Below, in pieces: positions 26,591 to 40,332 of a DNA stretch of 64,000 bases; the stretch's first letter is position 1, and each line of letters starts with the position of its first letter. The stretch lies in NCBI RefSeq assembly GCF_000276665.1, contig NW_004955426.1, positions 982,919 through 1,046,918 on the forward strand, written 5' to 3'. The DNA is from Chinchilla lanigera (lineage: Eukaryota; Chordata; Mammalia; Rodentia; Chinchillidae). The position numbers and the translations under genes are program-made. The notes below the pieces were generated by a model. That model did no database searches. It was not told where the DNA came from and saw only the letters and a program-made list of their open reading frames with translations.

Positions 26591-29500
26591 TATCCCATAA
26601 CAATCTCTGTTATCTCGTGTGTCTGTCTATCTAAACTCAACACTTATTACATAGTCTAGCCTTTTAATTTAGAATCTCTGAAGATGGGACCCTTCAGAAT
26701 CTCTGAAGATGGGCTTTCTGGAGCCTCATCAGTTAATTGTAATGTGCAACCTAATATGAAAAAAGTATGAGAATAGTTCTTTCTAGACAGTGGTTTTCCG
26801 AGAGGTGCCCAAGCCCCAGCAGCAGGATCACCCTGCTGTAAAATGAACAGAACCTGTAGGGCATGGGCCCAAGATGTGGCATTTAACAAGCTTTCCAGGC
26901 AACCTTGGTGCTCACCGAAGTTGCGCACCACTGATAGACGAGACTACGGTTCGTGAGGCCCCAAGTGGGCTTGGGGGTTCACTTCTAACAGGCTCCCACA
27001 GGCCAGATGCTGCTGTTCTGAGAAGTTGTACTGAGCTGCAGACCTTTTTATTTGAAGCTCTACTGGGGCTCCCTGATGACGGGGGCCTTGGCAGCATTCA
27101 GCCATGCAGAATCCAGATGGAAAAGCCGTCAATGTGCATTTCTGAAAACCTTTCCTAAGGGTGATAACGGGGAGGGGAACCAGAGAAACGAAGGGGAACT
27201 CCCTGCTTACGACACTGTCAACGCCTTGGGTGTGTAACATTAATAATCACCCTATGATGCAGCTCACGGTGCCATTACCAAATAATAATTTTAATCAAGT
27301 AAATACTAACTGAAGTAACTAATTTAGTTAATAATTTCGTAGTTTGCCATTTAAAACAATAGTAAATCAGTGTTCATTCTGATATTTACTTATTGGAATG
27401 GACTGTATCTCAGGAAAACTCTCGATAACTTATGCAAAAACCTTCTCTTGTAGTCTGGTGGAACTTCTAGTCATGTAGCACCAACCCTGCTGAGCAAGGT
27501 TCCTGCTTCCTTAAATGGTCCTCAGAGCTGTAGAAGTTCTGAGAAGTGTCAAAACTTCAGACATTAGCTTCAGACATTTTGGCAGGTGATGATGGCCAAT
27601 TCAAAAATCTTTCCAGTATTGTGAAATTGACCAAAGGATCTTCGTGAAATTTTGCCAGTGATTTTTTTTACATGGGAAAAGAAAGAAAAACAAGCAATAA
27701 AAAGTTACATACTCTTTAATATTCTAAGTGGTATTGTTTACTCTATGTTAAAATGCAACTCTAAGAACACCTCCTGAATCTATTTGTCTGAAAAGTTATT
27801 CTCTATCGAAGAGGCTTCCTGGGGTGCAGACATACTGGTGAGGCATGTGTGTGGCAGCAGGGTCCATAGATTTACTGCGTCTTAGGACATGTTCTAAAAG
27901 GGCACATTCCAATATGGCATCTGCTGGACAAACAGGTCTACTGAGTACTTAAAACGTGTGCAGCTAGTCAACTCAGTAACTAAACTTTAGCATGCATTTA
28001 CTTTTACCTAACTTAAAGTTACCTAGCCGCATGTTACTAGTGGCCATCTTACTGGACTGTCCAGCTGTGTGTGCCTGGCTGCAGTTTGCAATAAACAATG
28101 TTCAACTGTACACCATGGCTTATACAGGAATCAGTGCTAAAAAAATGGTTTTTGGCTTAACAGAGAAACTTGTTTTGTTCCATCAGAGGACAAAAACAGT
28201 GACCTTTCAGGAGCAATTTCCACTTTTGCACATTTGTTCTTTTGATTACATATCTTTATTTAGTAACTCTTACCACTTAGGGACACATAGCCTGTGCTTC
28301 AAGCCTGCTGCACATGCCACAGAAAAACTTATTATTACCTATTGCAGGATAAGGAATAACATGAACAAATATTCACCTGCACAACTTAATCCACGTTACT
28401 TTCATGAAGACAATTCCATTTTAAAACTACACGAATAGAATATATTCATAAATCTAATTTTAAAGGTAAACAACAGGCTAATTTTCACTTCATTTAAAAG
28501 ATACTATACAGTCCTTCCCTAGAAACTTTGGGAATGTGTGTGCATATGTAAAGAAAATTGAAATAAATTATTTATGAGGATCTGAGAATTGATCTCAGTT
28601 CCTGGGATCAGGCTCAGTCCAAAGACTGCTCTGTCTTTCCCACATCTTGAAAATAGGGATCCATCTCTGAAACTAACAAGGAAGCAAAACATTCACAGAG
28701 AAATCCTCTCGTGTAGATGCACTGATTAAATGCTTATCAATAGGCCACCTTTGGGCACATTTGACATAGTTCTGTGTTTTCTTGGCACTGTGGGAAAGTC
28801 GAGAAAATACAAAATAATAATTCATCAAATCTCTGAAAAGTTAGCTATTATATAAGTTTCAGCTGAGGTAAGATTTAGGATTTAGCACAGTTGTGACTTT
28901 TATATTCTATGTGTACCTGTTTTTGTGCATGTAGTGCTTAGTAGCACATGGAGAACTCATGTAACTGCCATAAGATTTTTTAAAGGGAAGGTGCAGAAAG
29001 ACAACAGAAATAGGACCTCAAGTAACACATACATTATTCCCCACAGCCACTAACTAATAATTCTTAAGCTCCCTGCATCAGTACACTCACTAACTCAAAA
29101 AACCACTGACAAGAGCTGACTATCTCCGAGGTGCACATAGGAGAGGTGCTGCTAAGAGTGCTCAGCAGTCCTCTTCCATGGAGTGTGTTGCGCTGACATT
29201 ATTTTGGAACTCTATTATTGTTGCATCTTTATTTGTGGTGCCTACTCTCCAGTTCACAAAGATGATACTACTCCTTTTTGGGAAAAATGAGCTGAACCCC
29301 TGCAAATATGGGGCTCTCAGAGTGGAGAGTGGCTTCAGTCTCAATACTAAACACAGTTGTTTCCTGATCTTCACATCTCTATATAAAGAGAAGAGAGATG
29401 GCAGAGAGGTCACCAGATTTTTGAAACCTAGAAACTTATTTAGTTCTCATTCTTTGGCGATCTGACAGTGGCAATGAAAGAAAAGAAAACAAAAAAAAAG

Positions 29501-31145
29501 AAAGAAGGGGGGACCCCAATGCTTGTACCCAGTTAATAAGAGACCAGAGAGCTAGCAGTCTCTAAGGCATCTTGACTTCCAATCACGTGTAAGCTGTGTC
29601 ACTGAACAAAAGCTCAGTTTTTAAAGCAGATTCATGATTTACAGGCAGCCCTTGTGAAGACACATTTAGACCTGCCAAGTTTCCTGAAATGGTCACCATG
29701 GCCCCTAGCTCCAGGACAGGAGGGATACTTGCCCAGTATCCCCGGGCATGCTCAGCTGCCAGGCCAAGGATGTCTGGAAAGGAGACCTGGAGTCTCTGGT
29801 TGGTGGCTTCCCAAAGGCTTGCTCCATGACTTGTGATCAGCAGTCTGCCTTTTCAATTACTATATTCATCCCTTCCCGTTCTTCTGTGGGTGCAACAGAC
29901 TGGCAACCCTCTCCCTAATGGTGTCCCCATTGCAGACAGCACTGGCTGATGGGGAATGAGGTCACTATTGGCCACAGTGCTCTTCCCAGGCAGGCACGGG
30001 TCATAGGAAGGACAGCTAGGGGGGCACATTTCAAAGGAAGGCGGAGCCTCCAGGCTCAGGGGCTCAGAGGAGGCAAGCACCACGAATGTGGTCCTGGACT
30101 GAGTTAGAAAAGAGTCGAGCTGATGTTCGAGGGGACTGCCTCAACACAGAGCGGGTTAAGAGGTGAGAAAGTAAGACAGGAGGCCAAACAGTGATGGAAA
30201 TGTACCCTTGCAAGGGTTTGGGAGGAAAGAATGAATTCTGAGTACTTCTGGACATTAAGGAGACATCTTGGAAGAGGTGTTTTCTGACTGAGGACAGCCT
30301 AGTAATGTGATTTACTATCAACTCCGCGCTGCCACCTCACTGATTCAGTCCGCTGGAGCATCAGGATTGCACACATGCATGGACAAAGCCACTCACTCTC
30401 ATGACTGAAGCCAGACGTAACTGCCAACTCTAAAATGCAAAGAATCGTATTTAGGTATAACGCAAAATGTTTCTATAATAACATAATGCAATTATAATGA
30501 ATCTACATCCCCCAAAAAGCTGCATTCCCTGAACCTACTCCCTGGGATGGAATATTTTTGCACAACTACCAAGGCTCACAAGATTTCGCTAACTTCTTTT
30601 TGCAGTGATTTTCAAAAGAAATGCCACTTGATAATTCAAAAGGAAGCAACTCTTGGTACTATGAGGAAGGTCTGATGTTAGAGCTAGTCAATTAAAGCCA
30701 TTAAGTGCTTGTCTCGTGGTTCTTCTGATGGTAGTGGTTTTGGTCAAACCTAGTACGTAACATAAAGAAAAGAGACAGTTTATACACAGAGCTCCACCAT
30801 GATCTCTGAAGTCTTCCCTGCTTGGAATTGTTATGGAGAGTGAGGAAGGAAGGACTGGGCTTCCAGATGGTGACATCGCACTGACATTGAAAAATGGTAC
30901 CCAAACGAGCACACTTTAGTGATTGAACACTGGGAAGGATTGAGAACATCTCCATTAGAAGGACCATAAGGAACTACCTTGGAGAAAATGATGGAAACTA
31001 TAATCACTGCTCTCTATTTGTCTATGGGAATGGTGGAGGGGGCAGGTGGAGAGAACTTTGTAAATCATATTCACATCATATTGTCCCTGCCAGTATAAGG
31101 GGGTGGCACTGTAATCATTTCCCCAGTTCTCTACATGATGGTGTA

Positions 31146-31321
31146 GATATTTTTTGCTTATTAATTTATTTATCTATTTATTTATTTATCTTTTTGAGAC
31201 AGGGTCCAGCCTGGCCTTGAACTCACTTTGTAGCTTAGGCTTGCTCCGAACTTGTGGAAATCCTCCTGTGTCAGCCTCCCAAGTCCTGAGATTACAGGCA
31301 TGTGCCACTATGCCTGGCTGA
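31146..31321 (-). mobile_element. B1 SINE
   Basis: A TTTA-rich tail is followed by ttttgagacagggtccagcctggccttgaactcactttgtagct...cctcctgtgtcagcctcccaagtcctgagattacaggcatgtgccactatgcctggct, a B1 element in reverse orientation. Confidence 0.9.
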
Positions 31322-32509
31322 TTTTTGTATCTTTAGCAATAGATTTTCCCTTTCTTTTAAACTCCCTTTAATAAACATTTGATTAGTGACATCACCAATA
31401 AATACTCTGAAAAGTAATTCATATGGCCATTTCTGGATTTCCCAGTGTCAATAAAATAGAGAAAAAATTAAAACAGTGACATAAGGACCTTATGCAAATT
31501 TATTTTAAAGGCTCCACAAAGAGAGATTTCTTGATGCCAACTCTTTCTTAAGACCTACATAAGTGTTGGCAAAAAATACAGTACATATAAAATTATTTCA
31601 GCAAAAGACTCACTTATTGTAACTTTAATAATCCAAATATTTGCTCAGAACAGGCAATATTATAGTAAAGCACACCCTCCCTGCAGTGAGACACATCTCA
31701 GTTGTTGAAGCTAACTTAAATATATTAGAAAGAGAAAGTAGAGGAGGAAGTTTTAAAGACAAGCAAAGCATAGGGATTAACAACAGGCAGTCATTTTGTA
31801 AGCTATTTTAAAAACAAGTATCTTGCCAATATCCCGCAAACATGCCATGGAAAATATATAACACAACATGATTTCTGCTCTAAATGTGTATCTTTTGATT
31901 TCCAAGGTTACAGGTGAATTTTTTCTCAAAAACATTACCTAACATGATATCATGATAGTTGTCTCTGTATCTCTTTCCATTCTGCCATCATCGGGACTTA
32001 TTGGGAAAGTGATCATTGGGAACTTCCTCCTCTGTACCTTACAGGATGCCCCAGTCTAGCTCGCTACCATCCACAGTTCCCTTGCCCTTCACATTTACCT
32101 GAGGTGAGTGTGCACAGTGTTCTAACATTTCTAAGAATGAATACATTGGCTTCTGGCGGAAGGGAGCCAGTGGTCTATTTATAATTGTGATATGGCATGA
32201 ATGAAGACTTTTACGATATAAATTCAGTGGAACATCCAACAGACAACCAAGATAAAAAAGAAATGGCAATTTTGCTTCTCAAAAAATTTTCTTGCCTTTC
32301 TAGAATATCTGTGCAATATAGTTATACATAATCTGGCTCATCTTGGAGGAACCTGAGGAATACTTGGTTAACCCTAGGCCAGTTAGTGGGATACAGAGAT
32401 TAATTCTGCATGGTTCTGGTTCTTGCATTCCACTGGCTAATGAGATGAAACAAACTTATATGCAGCTAAGTATAGGACATAATATGTGAAGTGACACAAT
32501 GGTGCTTTT

Positions 32510-33045
32510 AATGTATGAGGTAGGTCATGTTGCTTCTCTTCTCAAAATTCTTTGTGGGCTCCTCGCTTCATTTTTAGTTAATGACAAGATCTCCACAATG
32601 AGCAACTTGGTCTCCCACCACCTTGTAGACTTCCGTACCCGGCCCTTGCCATCCCTGCTATTCTGTCAACCAGCCAAATTGCCCCATAAAGGAGCCACCA
32701 TGTTTGCCACCATCTTGTCTTGTAGCTCCTTCCTTGTTTATTACATCTTTGCCCCGAAGTCTCCTCCATGATGTCCCATGTCATGCTGGGCCCCATCCTG
32801 CCGTTGGAATCTTACTTATACTATTCTGTGTCCATTTCTTTCTTAGAGAATCTACCATCCTCCAATATGTTATGTGATTTAGTTATTCACTGTGCTGATC
32901 TTCTGAGCCTCCATTCTTACTGTCTTGAAGACAGGACTTCTGTATATTTTCTCGCCTACTCCGTCTCAACCACAAAGCTTCAGGATGGCATTGGTGGCCA
33001 CAAGATAAACATCTTGCATGCATCAAAGAATGACTCAGAGTTACA
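32510..33045 (+). mobile_element. L2 LINE remnant
   Basis: ggtcatgttgcttctcttctcaaaattctttgtgggctcc, cttggtctcccaccaccttgtagac, ttccttgtttattacatctttgcc and cttgaagacaggacttctgtatattttctc follow L2 sense order. It is diverged, and open frames within it are not genes. Confidence 0.6.
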
Positions 33046-35666
33046 AAAAAGGAACTAGAAGAGCAGCTGCATTTTGAAGGGCTCCTGAGAAGAGCCAGCA
33101 CTAAGGCAGAGGTTGGCTTGGTGAAGGAGATGGGGTGGACTAATAATCTACACAGCCCACTTAGAGGCTGCCACAGGGAGGTGTAGCTCAGCAGAACCAA
33201 AGACAGAGGTGGGTTTGAAAGAATACCCATGAATGGGCTCACGGCGTTTCCTGGGAGGGCCTGCAGGTCTAGCGGAAAGGGTTGTACACTTGCTGTCCTT
33301 CAGCCCAGCTTCACAAACTCGTAGTAGAGCTGAGGAGAACGGTGTTTAAAGGTTTTCATGGAAGGAATTGCAAGAGAACTAACGTTTTATGCCAATTTTT
33401 GTGACTTGTGGCTTTGCTCTGGTACTGGTACGAGGGAATGATGCAGGCTCTGTGTGCCTTGCTAGTGCTTTGCATAGAACCTGCAACGCACATTCAATAA
33501 ACAGTATGCTGGGTCAACAAGAGCTTGTCAAAAAATGAAATTAGAATCTTGAACATTCATGATACTTATGTGAAATTATATTCGGACATGATTTGTGAGC
33601 CAGATAGAAAACCATTGCCTTACTTAAAACTACATGTCTTTTAAGCACCAACAACATCAAAATGAAGTATTTTTGTGTTGGTTGACTACTGACCTTCTTT
33701 AATTAGTTTGGCATCTGTCAGTCACAACTGGAACTTTACTAGCTTTGCAGCACTTTGTAACTACAGGATATGCTAAATATTAATCTGGCTTTGAAGGAAA
33801 CACTTAACAGCATTCAGAATACTGAAATGAATGTATCATAGGCTTTGAAAAACCACTCCAAGGTCAGAAGAGCAGAGATGCTGCTAACATGGATGTGGCC
33901 TTCCTTCTTCCAAGGGTATAACCAGTGAAAATGTTGGTTAACCTCTTCAACATTTCTCTAGGATTCCTTTAAAGTCACTGGTCCTGTAGGATGTACAATA
34001 ACATATGCTTTGCATACTGCAGCACGCAGCTGAAGTAAACCAGGGTACAAATAACAACTGCTAAACTACATGAATAGGAGCTCAGATAGCCAGCAACACT
34101 CTCTATTGTGCTAGTTGACTGCATTAGAACAGCATTTCACCTCTTGGTGTGGGCGTTTGGACTGGCTCATCCTACACTTATGCTAGGTGAGTCTTCCAAC
34201 AAACTTTGCCTCAAACTCAAGTTCTGACCCTCAGCACGCACATTTATTGATGCCTTAAAACTATATCGCTAATGACAGGAAATACACATCTTGGATATTT
34301 TTACAACTTGAGACTTTCCGATTAAACTTTAAAGCAGAATTTTAATGTGAGGTGAAGAGACAAGCCCCTTATTTCACAGAGGGATGTTGTTTTCCTATAG
34401 CTCAGCATCAAAAGGTAAAGTTATGAAGCAACCCATGAACAAGGGTGTTGTTTGAATAAGGCAGTCATTTCTGCAAGTATTGCTAAGATGATCATTTAAT
34501 CATTGAAATGCAATGAAAACTTTTAGTGTACCCTTCACTAAGGTTTGTGTCACATATCTGAATGTGGTGTGGTGGCAGCTCTAGGCCACTGAGACTTTCT
34601 CTGTCGCTTACCACTCTGCAAACATTTTCTGGGGCCATGGATTCTGCTAGGTGCTGTAGATGCAAAGATGAAAAGGTCTCATCCTCAGCAGCCTGTGATT
34701 GCATTGTAAATAGAAAGAAAGTAGGGACAGATACAGAGCAGGGGTTACTGGAGCCAGCGGTGGCAGTGAGGTGTCGAGGGTGACTGGCAAAGGGAGTGCC
34801 CATGAAAGCACAAGAAGTGAAACTAAGGTCATCAGCATGCAAGGGTGGCTTGTGGATTGTGAGAAACAAAAGCACAGAGATTTAAAAAACGCCTTATGCC
34901 ACCAAAAAGAAGTTTAAATCTCATTGAACACAATAACTCTCCAATATATTAACTCTAGTAGATTGATTAACTATATTTTGTACCAACCATTAAAAACAAA
35001 ATATGAGGCACCTATATGGTGCAACATTTACATCTGTCTTGAAATGATTTCCAGGTTAACACTGGCTCCTTTTCATCCGAGTTAATTTCAACTGCAGATA
35101 ATAAATGTGCAGGGAAACTCTAAGAACAAACTCATGCGTTAAGAAATAATTAAGGACACATTTCAAAATCAGAGCTGACAAAGTGTAACTATTCCTAAAG
35201 GGTCACAATTATCTGCGGAATCGTTCTATACACCTGATTACACATTTATACTATTTCCTTGATAGGATTAACCCCAAAGAATAAATGCATGCTTTTGTCT
35301 GAGGAAAAAATAATACATACTACTTTTCCTAGGTACACACAGCAACTCAGAAGGGATGTCACACTTACATCACATATAGACACAGATATAGTAATAGATG
35401 CCCATTTGCATATTCACACCCCTAAATATATCCAGTGTATATAGCATGAGCCACTGACACTTTCCTGAAGAAAATGTATTTCACATTCAGTGTTACTCCA
35501 CAATCGCCTTTTGGCATTCCTGCTCCTCATTCACAGCTCCAGGGCGCTCTTCCGTAAGTGGTGGGCCATGCCTACAGAAGGGCAGGCTATGTCTCTCACC
35601 ACCGCCCTGGCTTCCCCTGTCCCTGTCCCTCGGACCCCATGGACACAGCGCAGCGAGGGCACGTAC

Positions 35667-35839
35667 CTGGCTGAAGCTCTGGCTGGAAGCCCGGGCTTGA
35701 GCGCTGCGGGCTGGGAGCTGCGAAGGGGCTGTATCACCCAGGGCCAAAGTCTGGTTGCTATGGTAGCTGGCCGGATACTGGAAAGACCCTTCAGGTTTGG
35801 AATTGAGCTGAAGTGCACTCTGGGAGAGCAGGCTGGGCC
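35667..35839 (-). CDS. CTNND2: CTNND2 exon, 173 nt
   Basis: The acceptor ctttcaatgcag precedes GG CCC AGC, whose GG completes an Arg codon; 57 codons follow and end at AGC CAG|gtacgt in phase 0. The peptide starts [20 protein letters not shown] and ends QSFSQ, matching about residues 147-204 of delta-catenin. The first two thirds look identical to human from memory. The last third carries about six substitutions (for example Glu-Thr-Thr to Asp-Thr-Ala, and several Gly/Thr to Ser/Ala), so conservation drops towards the 3' end of the exon. An apparent upstream ATG in the same frame lies in the intron and is not a start. Confidence 0.97.
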
Positions 35840-37253
35840 CTGCATTGAAAGTCATTTAGAGCAGTCAGTGACAGTCTCAGTGAAGCAGAAATGACATGTA
35901 TTATTTATTGAGAGTAGCCTAGAATTATCACATGCACATGATTCTAGCCATCTCTGCTTTGAATTCTGAGAACTAAAATGACCATATAATTTGTCTGCAG
36001 TTCTCAAGTAAGATATTTTTTTGGCAGTTTAAAAGTTCTCAAAGGAGTAGATTTTTCAAATGATCTCATCCTGACCTACATAGAGACATTTCTTAGGAGA
36101 AAAATTAGTTAATCAAGTAGTTATTTTTGGATCAGACAGCATCAGAAACATATGAATTAATGTAAAAGTCTACTTTTTTGATACATGTTAATTGTGTTAA
36201 TATAATTATATCTCTCACCAAGCAATCGGATGCTAAAATACTCAAAATGTTCCAATCGGTGACAAATGCTATCATATAGTGATGTGAGACCCCAGTGCAG
36301 GAGCGTAGACAGGGCTTAAACTATTAATAGCTCTTTGTACAATGTAGAATTCACCCTGCTCTCACATACTCTCTGATGAATAGTTATCTCTGCTGTCGCA
36401 GCAAGGCTCAGTAGGAGAACAAAGAGAAGGTATGGTGTCAAAATTGCTGCTGCTAATGTGGTTGATGTGGAAGCGCTTATCATTTAATTATAATTTGCAT
36501 ATGAAGTTGTATTTTATTTTCTTATGTTCTACTTAGATGGGTGCATCCTTTTAAAGTTTGTCCATTTTCTTTTCAGGCACATTTTACAAACTGATGCTTA
36601 ATATTCACTTTGAGGATTAAAAGGAATTCAGTGGAGTGTAAATATACTTGCTGGTTCTGTTGTATATATCTGAGGTGAGTGAAGTAAGAAGAGTGTGTTA
36701 GGGGACAAAAATTCAACAGTGTTAAGATTTCTTACGTTTCCTTGTACCATGGCAAGAGCCACCTCTTTTTCCATGGAAAGTAATATGCACATAAACTATA
36801 GTATAACCATGAAATCATCTTATATCTTTTTTGTTTTAGATGATAGTGTTACTGCCAGCCAGTGTGAGCGATTTCATGCTTTTTCTTTTTACGAATAGGA
36901 CCAGGGTTAATATTTTAAATGGCACCCTAAAAGGCTTAAATATTTTAAAGGACAACAGTGAGTGTGTTCTCCCTTTAGTAACAGCATCGCTTCTCATGAT
37001 CTTTGCATTTAAGACCTTCCCTTCCCTCTGAGGCTCCGCTGGTCCTTCTAAACAATCTGAAGATCCTTTACGTTTTATCATTGAATATCAAATGATAAGA
37101 CGTTTAACCAATGAGGGAAGAGTTGCTATTTTGGGAGTAACAAATTCTGGAAAAAAAAATTTAAGCAAGGGTATAAAAGTGTTTTCATCCAGCCCCAACT
37201 TCATCATGAAGGGCACAATGCAAGAGCAGTTGTAATTCTTTTCCTTTCAATTT

Positions 37254-37405
37254 AAAACATATACTCCCGGGGCTGGGGATTTAGCTCAGCGGCAAAAGTG
37301 CCTGCCTGGCAAGCGCAAGGTCGTGAGTTCGGTTCCTGGTACCAGAGAAAAACCAAAAACAAACAAACAAAAAAAAAAAAATAAAAAAATAAAACATATA
37401 CTCCC
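37254..37405 (+). mobile_element. Young ID SINE with perfect 15-bp target duplication
   Basis: The element starts at 37269: ggggctggggatttagctca, then gcggcaaaagtgcctgcctg, then gcaagcgcaaggtcgtgagt and tcggttcctggtacc, followed by an A-rich tail to 37390. Box A and box B of the RNA polymerase III promoter are recognisable (tagctcagcgg and gttcggttcc). The flanking repeat aaaacatatactccc is identical at 37254-37268 and 37391-37405. Insertion is recent and in the orientation opposite to CTNND2. Confidence 0.95.
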
Positions 37406-37675
37406 AAGAAAACAGTATGTACCAGACGGTTAAGTCTCCATTAACCTGCACAAATCACTGAATCCATACTGATGGCTTCACAGGCCCAATCAGCAGACAT
37501 ATGATGCCTCTGTGGAGAGATGCATTAGGAGTTTCCCTCACATGTCAGGAGTGGGCAGGGTCAAGGGTACTCTATGGCTCAGGCAATGGGAAGGTTGAGA
37601 TACAGAAAAGACTTGGAAGATAGAGAAGGAGACTCCATGGGGGTGGTGGCACATGGGGACTAACTGAAGTGGGGA

Positions 37676-37711
37676 AGGAGGGAGAAGAGGAGGAGGAGGA
37701 GGAGGAGGAGC
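37676..37711. repeat. (GGA)n tract
   Basis: A short purine-rich GGA/GAG trinucleotide run with minor interruptions. Confidence 0.85.
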
Positions 37712-40103
37712 AGGGAGAGGAAGGCACTGGGAGGGCAATGATGATGAAGCTCACAGCTTAATAGAGGAGACTGAGCTGTAGCAGAATAGTAAAGGCCCTT
37801 TCAGGTTAGTGGTCACCATCCTACCTGAGAATGGTGGGTTCCCACTGTGGTTTGCTTTGGCTCTCGGCTCTTTCCTTCATGACCATCCTCCTGGACACAC
37901 TGCCCTGCACTGACCACAGCCTCCCTGGGACAATGCCCCTTGAGGGCCACTAAGGTTATAGCTGATGCCACGACAGTGCAAAGGCTTTGGAACTGCCGAA
38001 ACAGTGATGTCAAAGGCAAACTTTAATTTCTAGTAGTTTAACAGACTCTATAAAGAGTTGTGTGCCTTTATTTGCCTAGTTACTGGTCTTTCCAAGAGAT
38101 TATGTGAGTTTGTTCTCATGGACTTTCTTGAGTATGTACTTAGCAAGCACAGTAACCTTGTGGATGTTGGAAAGACTCAGACAGCTACCACGTCTTCTGA
38201 AGCCTACAGGTGGTGTTTGTGCAGGATTTTAAGGTGACAGTGTAAAGTCATGTTTCAGAAGAATTTCAGTTAAAAAATGGCTTATCTGCTCCTGAAAAAA
38301 AACGATGGCATAAACAAATCTGCTCATCTTTTATAGAATCAGTTATATATTTGATCAATACTCCGTGAAAACAAGCCAACATCGCCTGTCTCATTACCGC
38401 GCTCATGCAGCTCAGGCGCTGAAATCTAGATGTACTCTGACAAAGGTAATTGCCACAAGGGCAACAAATCATCATCTCACAACCCCGGCTTTTCACCTGG
38501 CAAGGACACAGGCGTCAGGAAAATAGCCAAAGCCCTGTATGCATTTTAGAGTGATTTTCTCCACTGCTCACTTGGTTTCAAATCAACACCATTTATTCAT
38601 TCAATTTTGGAGGCTTGAAAATATGAAAAAGGTTACAATTATAGGACATTTCTTAATTACTTTACAATGGAACCAGAATCGTGCATATAACTAATTCTCC
38701 ATTCATTTTATTAACATTACTGTGCACTGAAGTAGAAAGTACAAATTTGCCAAAGATTAAAAAAATTTTTATAGTTTTTGTGCTTTAAATTATATGTACA
38801 TATCTTTTCTTCAGAACTTTTGACTTTACCACAAGCCTAGAGGTAGAACTGGGCTTCCATCCTGAGGACATGCACCAGCTGAGCTGGAAGATGGGCCATG
38901 CTCGGGGAAGAGAAAGAGGTCGGCCCTAACATTCCACTGAGGGGAAGGGAATTAATTGCTCCAGAAGAAATATGAACGAGGAGAGACGGTAGATGTCCTT
39001 GTTGTCACACTTTGTTGACCTTGCTGGGTGTCCCCCATCATGGGAGAGACTTCAGATCTGATCCAGGTTCTCAAAAGGTTTCACCTGTTCCGGCCAGGGA
39101 GAGGAGGGTCAACCAGTTCCACAGAGGGATCATGCTTGGGGTAGTCTTTGGTCCTTGGTCAGATCAAAATCCCATAGGTCCCATTGGCCATGGGAAAAAC
39201 TCCAAAGAAACTACATGATTGATCCTATTAATGCTATGAAGACATATGCAGCAATGATTCTGAGTACAGCGCCAATGTCTTAATTGGTTTTCAAATATAT
39301 GAATTGATTAGAGACTGCATAGCAACTTGTGGAAACAACTGGACTTGTATCTTTTGCATTATTCCTAAAAGTGTAACTAGAGGAATACAGAGGATAAAGT
39401 AACAGCTAGTGTCACACACCTGGTAATCTGAGGATGAGACATTCAGATCTTTGCCTTCTGTCTCCAAGTCAAGGAGTTGCTACTATTGTTTAACCTCAAG
39501 GGACTATTTAAGTCATAACTAAATACATATCAACACTTTGAGTTTCAAAAAGTCTTCCTTACGTAGAGATCCCTTTGCTTGCAACAAAAATATGCATGCC
39601 TTCAACTGCTGCTTAGACACCCCAGCTGTGGACTGGGGGAAGCTTGCTCTCCAGTACTAGAAGACCAGATGCTCATTACAAAATTCGGAGCCACTTGTAG
39701 GACACACTGACATAGATGCTGCACGATTTCTTCTGATTCAGTGAAGCAGGTGTTTTAGTTTCCATGGCCATGTGCACTTGTTCTGTTTGCACAGATTTAA
39801 AGAGACCTTACCTGGAACTGATAATTCTCCCCTACTTTAGCTGAACATCTGTCCCAGCACATAGGCAACCTTAATTAAATTACATATTACATAACAGTAT
39901 AGAAAAGGCCAGAGTGCTCCAGGGTGGCCTTCCTAAGCTGTTCATTAAATCACACTCATGTTAATAGAATAACAGTGTGTGTGTGTTAGAAAAAGAGAAA
40001 ACAACCAGGACTAGAAGTTAGCAGATCTGGATCCTAGTCTTCCCTTAGGTTTATGTAGCCACGGACGACGATGATAATGGTAACATTAGTAACAGCAGTC
40101 CTT

Positions 40104-40204
40104 TCTCTCTCTTTCTCTTCCTTCCTTTCTTTCTTTCTTCTTCCTCTTTTTTCTTTTCTTTTTCTTTCTCTTTCTCTTTTTCTTTCTCTTTTTCTTTTTC
40201 TTTT

Positions 40205-40256
<52 letters not shown>

Positions 40257-40332
40257 TCCTTTCCCTTCCTTCCTTCCTTCCTTCCTTCCTTCCTTCCTTC
40301 CTTCCTTCCTTCCTTCCTTCCTTTTCTTTCTC
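40104..40332. repeat. Long polypyrimidine tract (CTTT)n then (CTTC)n
   Basis: About 230 bases are almost exclusively pyrimidine on the plus strand: irregular CTTTTT units, then a pure TTTC array, then a pure CCTT array. It adjoins the A-tail side of the composite SINE at 40.33 kb and probably grew from that tail. The long Lys/Glu/Arg open frames here are artefacts of the repeat. Confidence 0.97.

Larger units (their letters stand above)
24674..35666 (-). other. CTNND2: CTNND2 intron, 10,993 bp
   Basis: This intron separates the 173-nt and 568-nt exons. Its last 150 bases belong to the CpG-rich island around the large exon. It contains a GA microsatellite (25.2 kb), a degenerate ATCTAT-type tract (26.45-26.59 kb), a B1 SINE (31.15 kb), an L2 (32.5 kb) and a possible L2-like segment near 34.6-34.85 kb. 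The 26.6-31.1 kb and 33.1-34.5 kb stretches are plain AT-rich intron with no feature I can support. Confidence 0.85.

Noticed and set aside
27992..28438. 148-codon plus-strand frame
   Set aside because: AT-rich intron; no recognisable motif, no splice signals in frame and no similarity I know.
37269..37345. tRNA-Ala gene
   Set aside because: The body resembles tRNA-Ala with A and B boxes, but it carries the ID-specific start ggggctgggg, an A-tail and target duplications, so it is a SINE.
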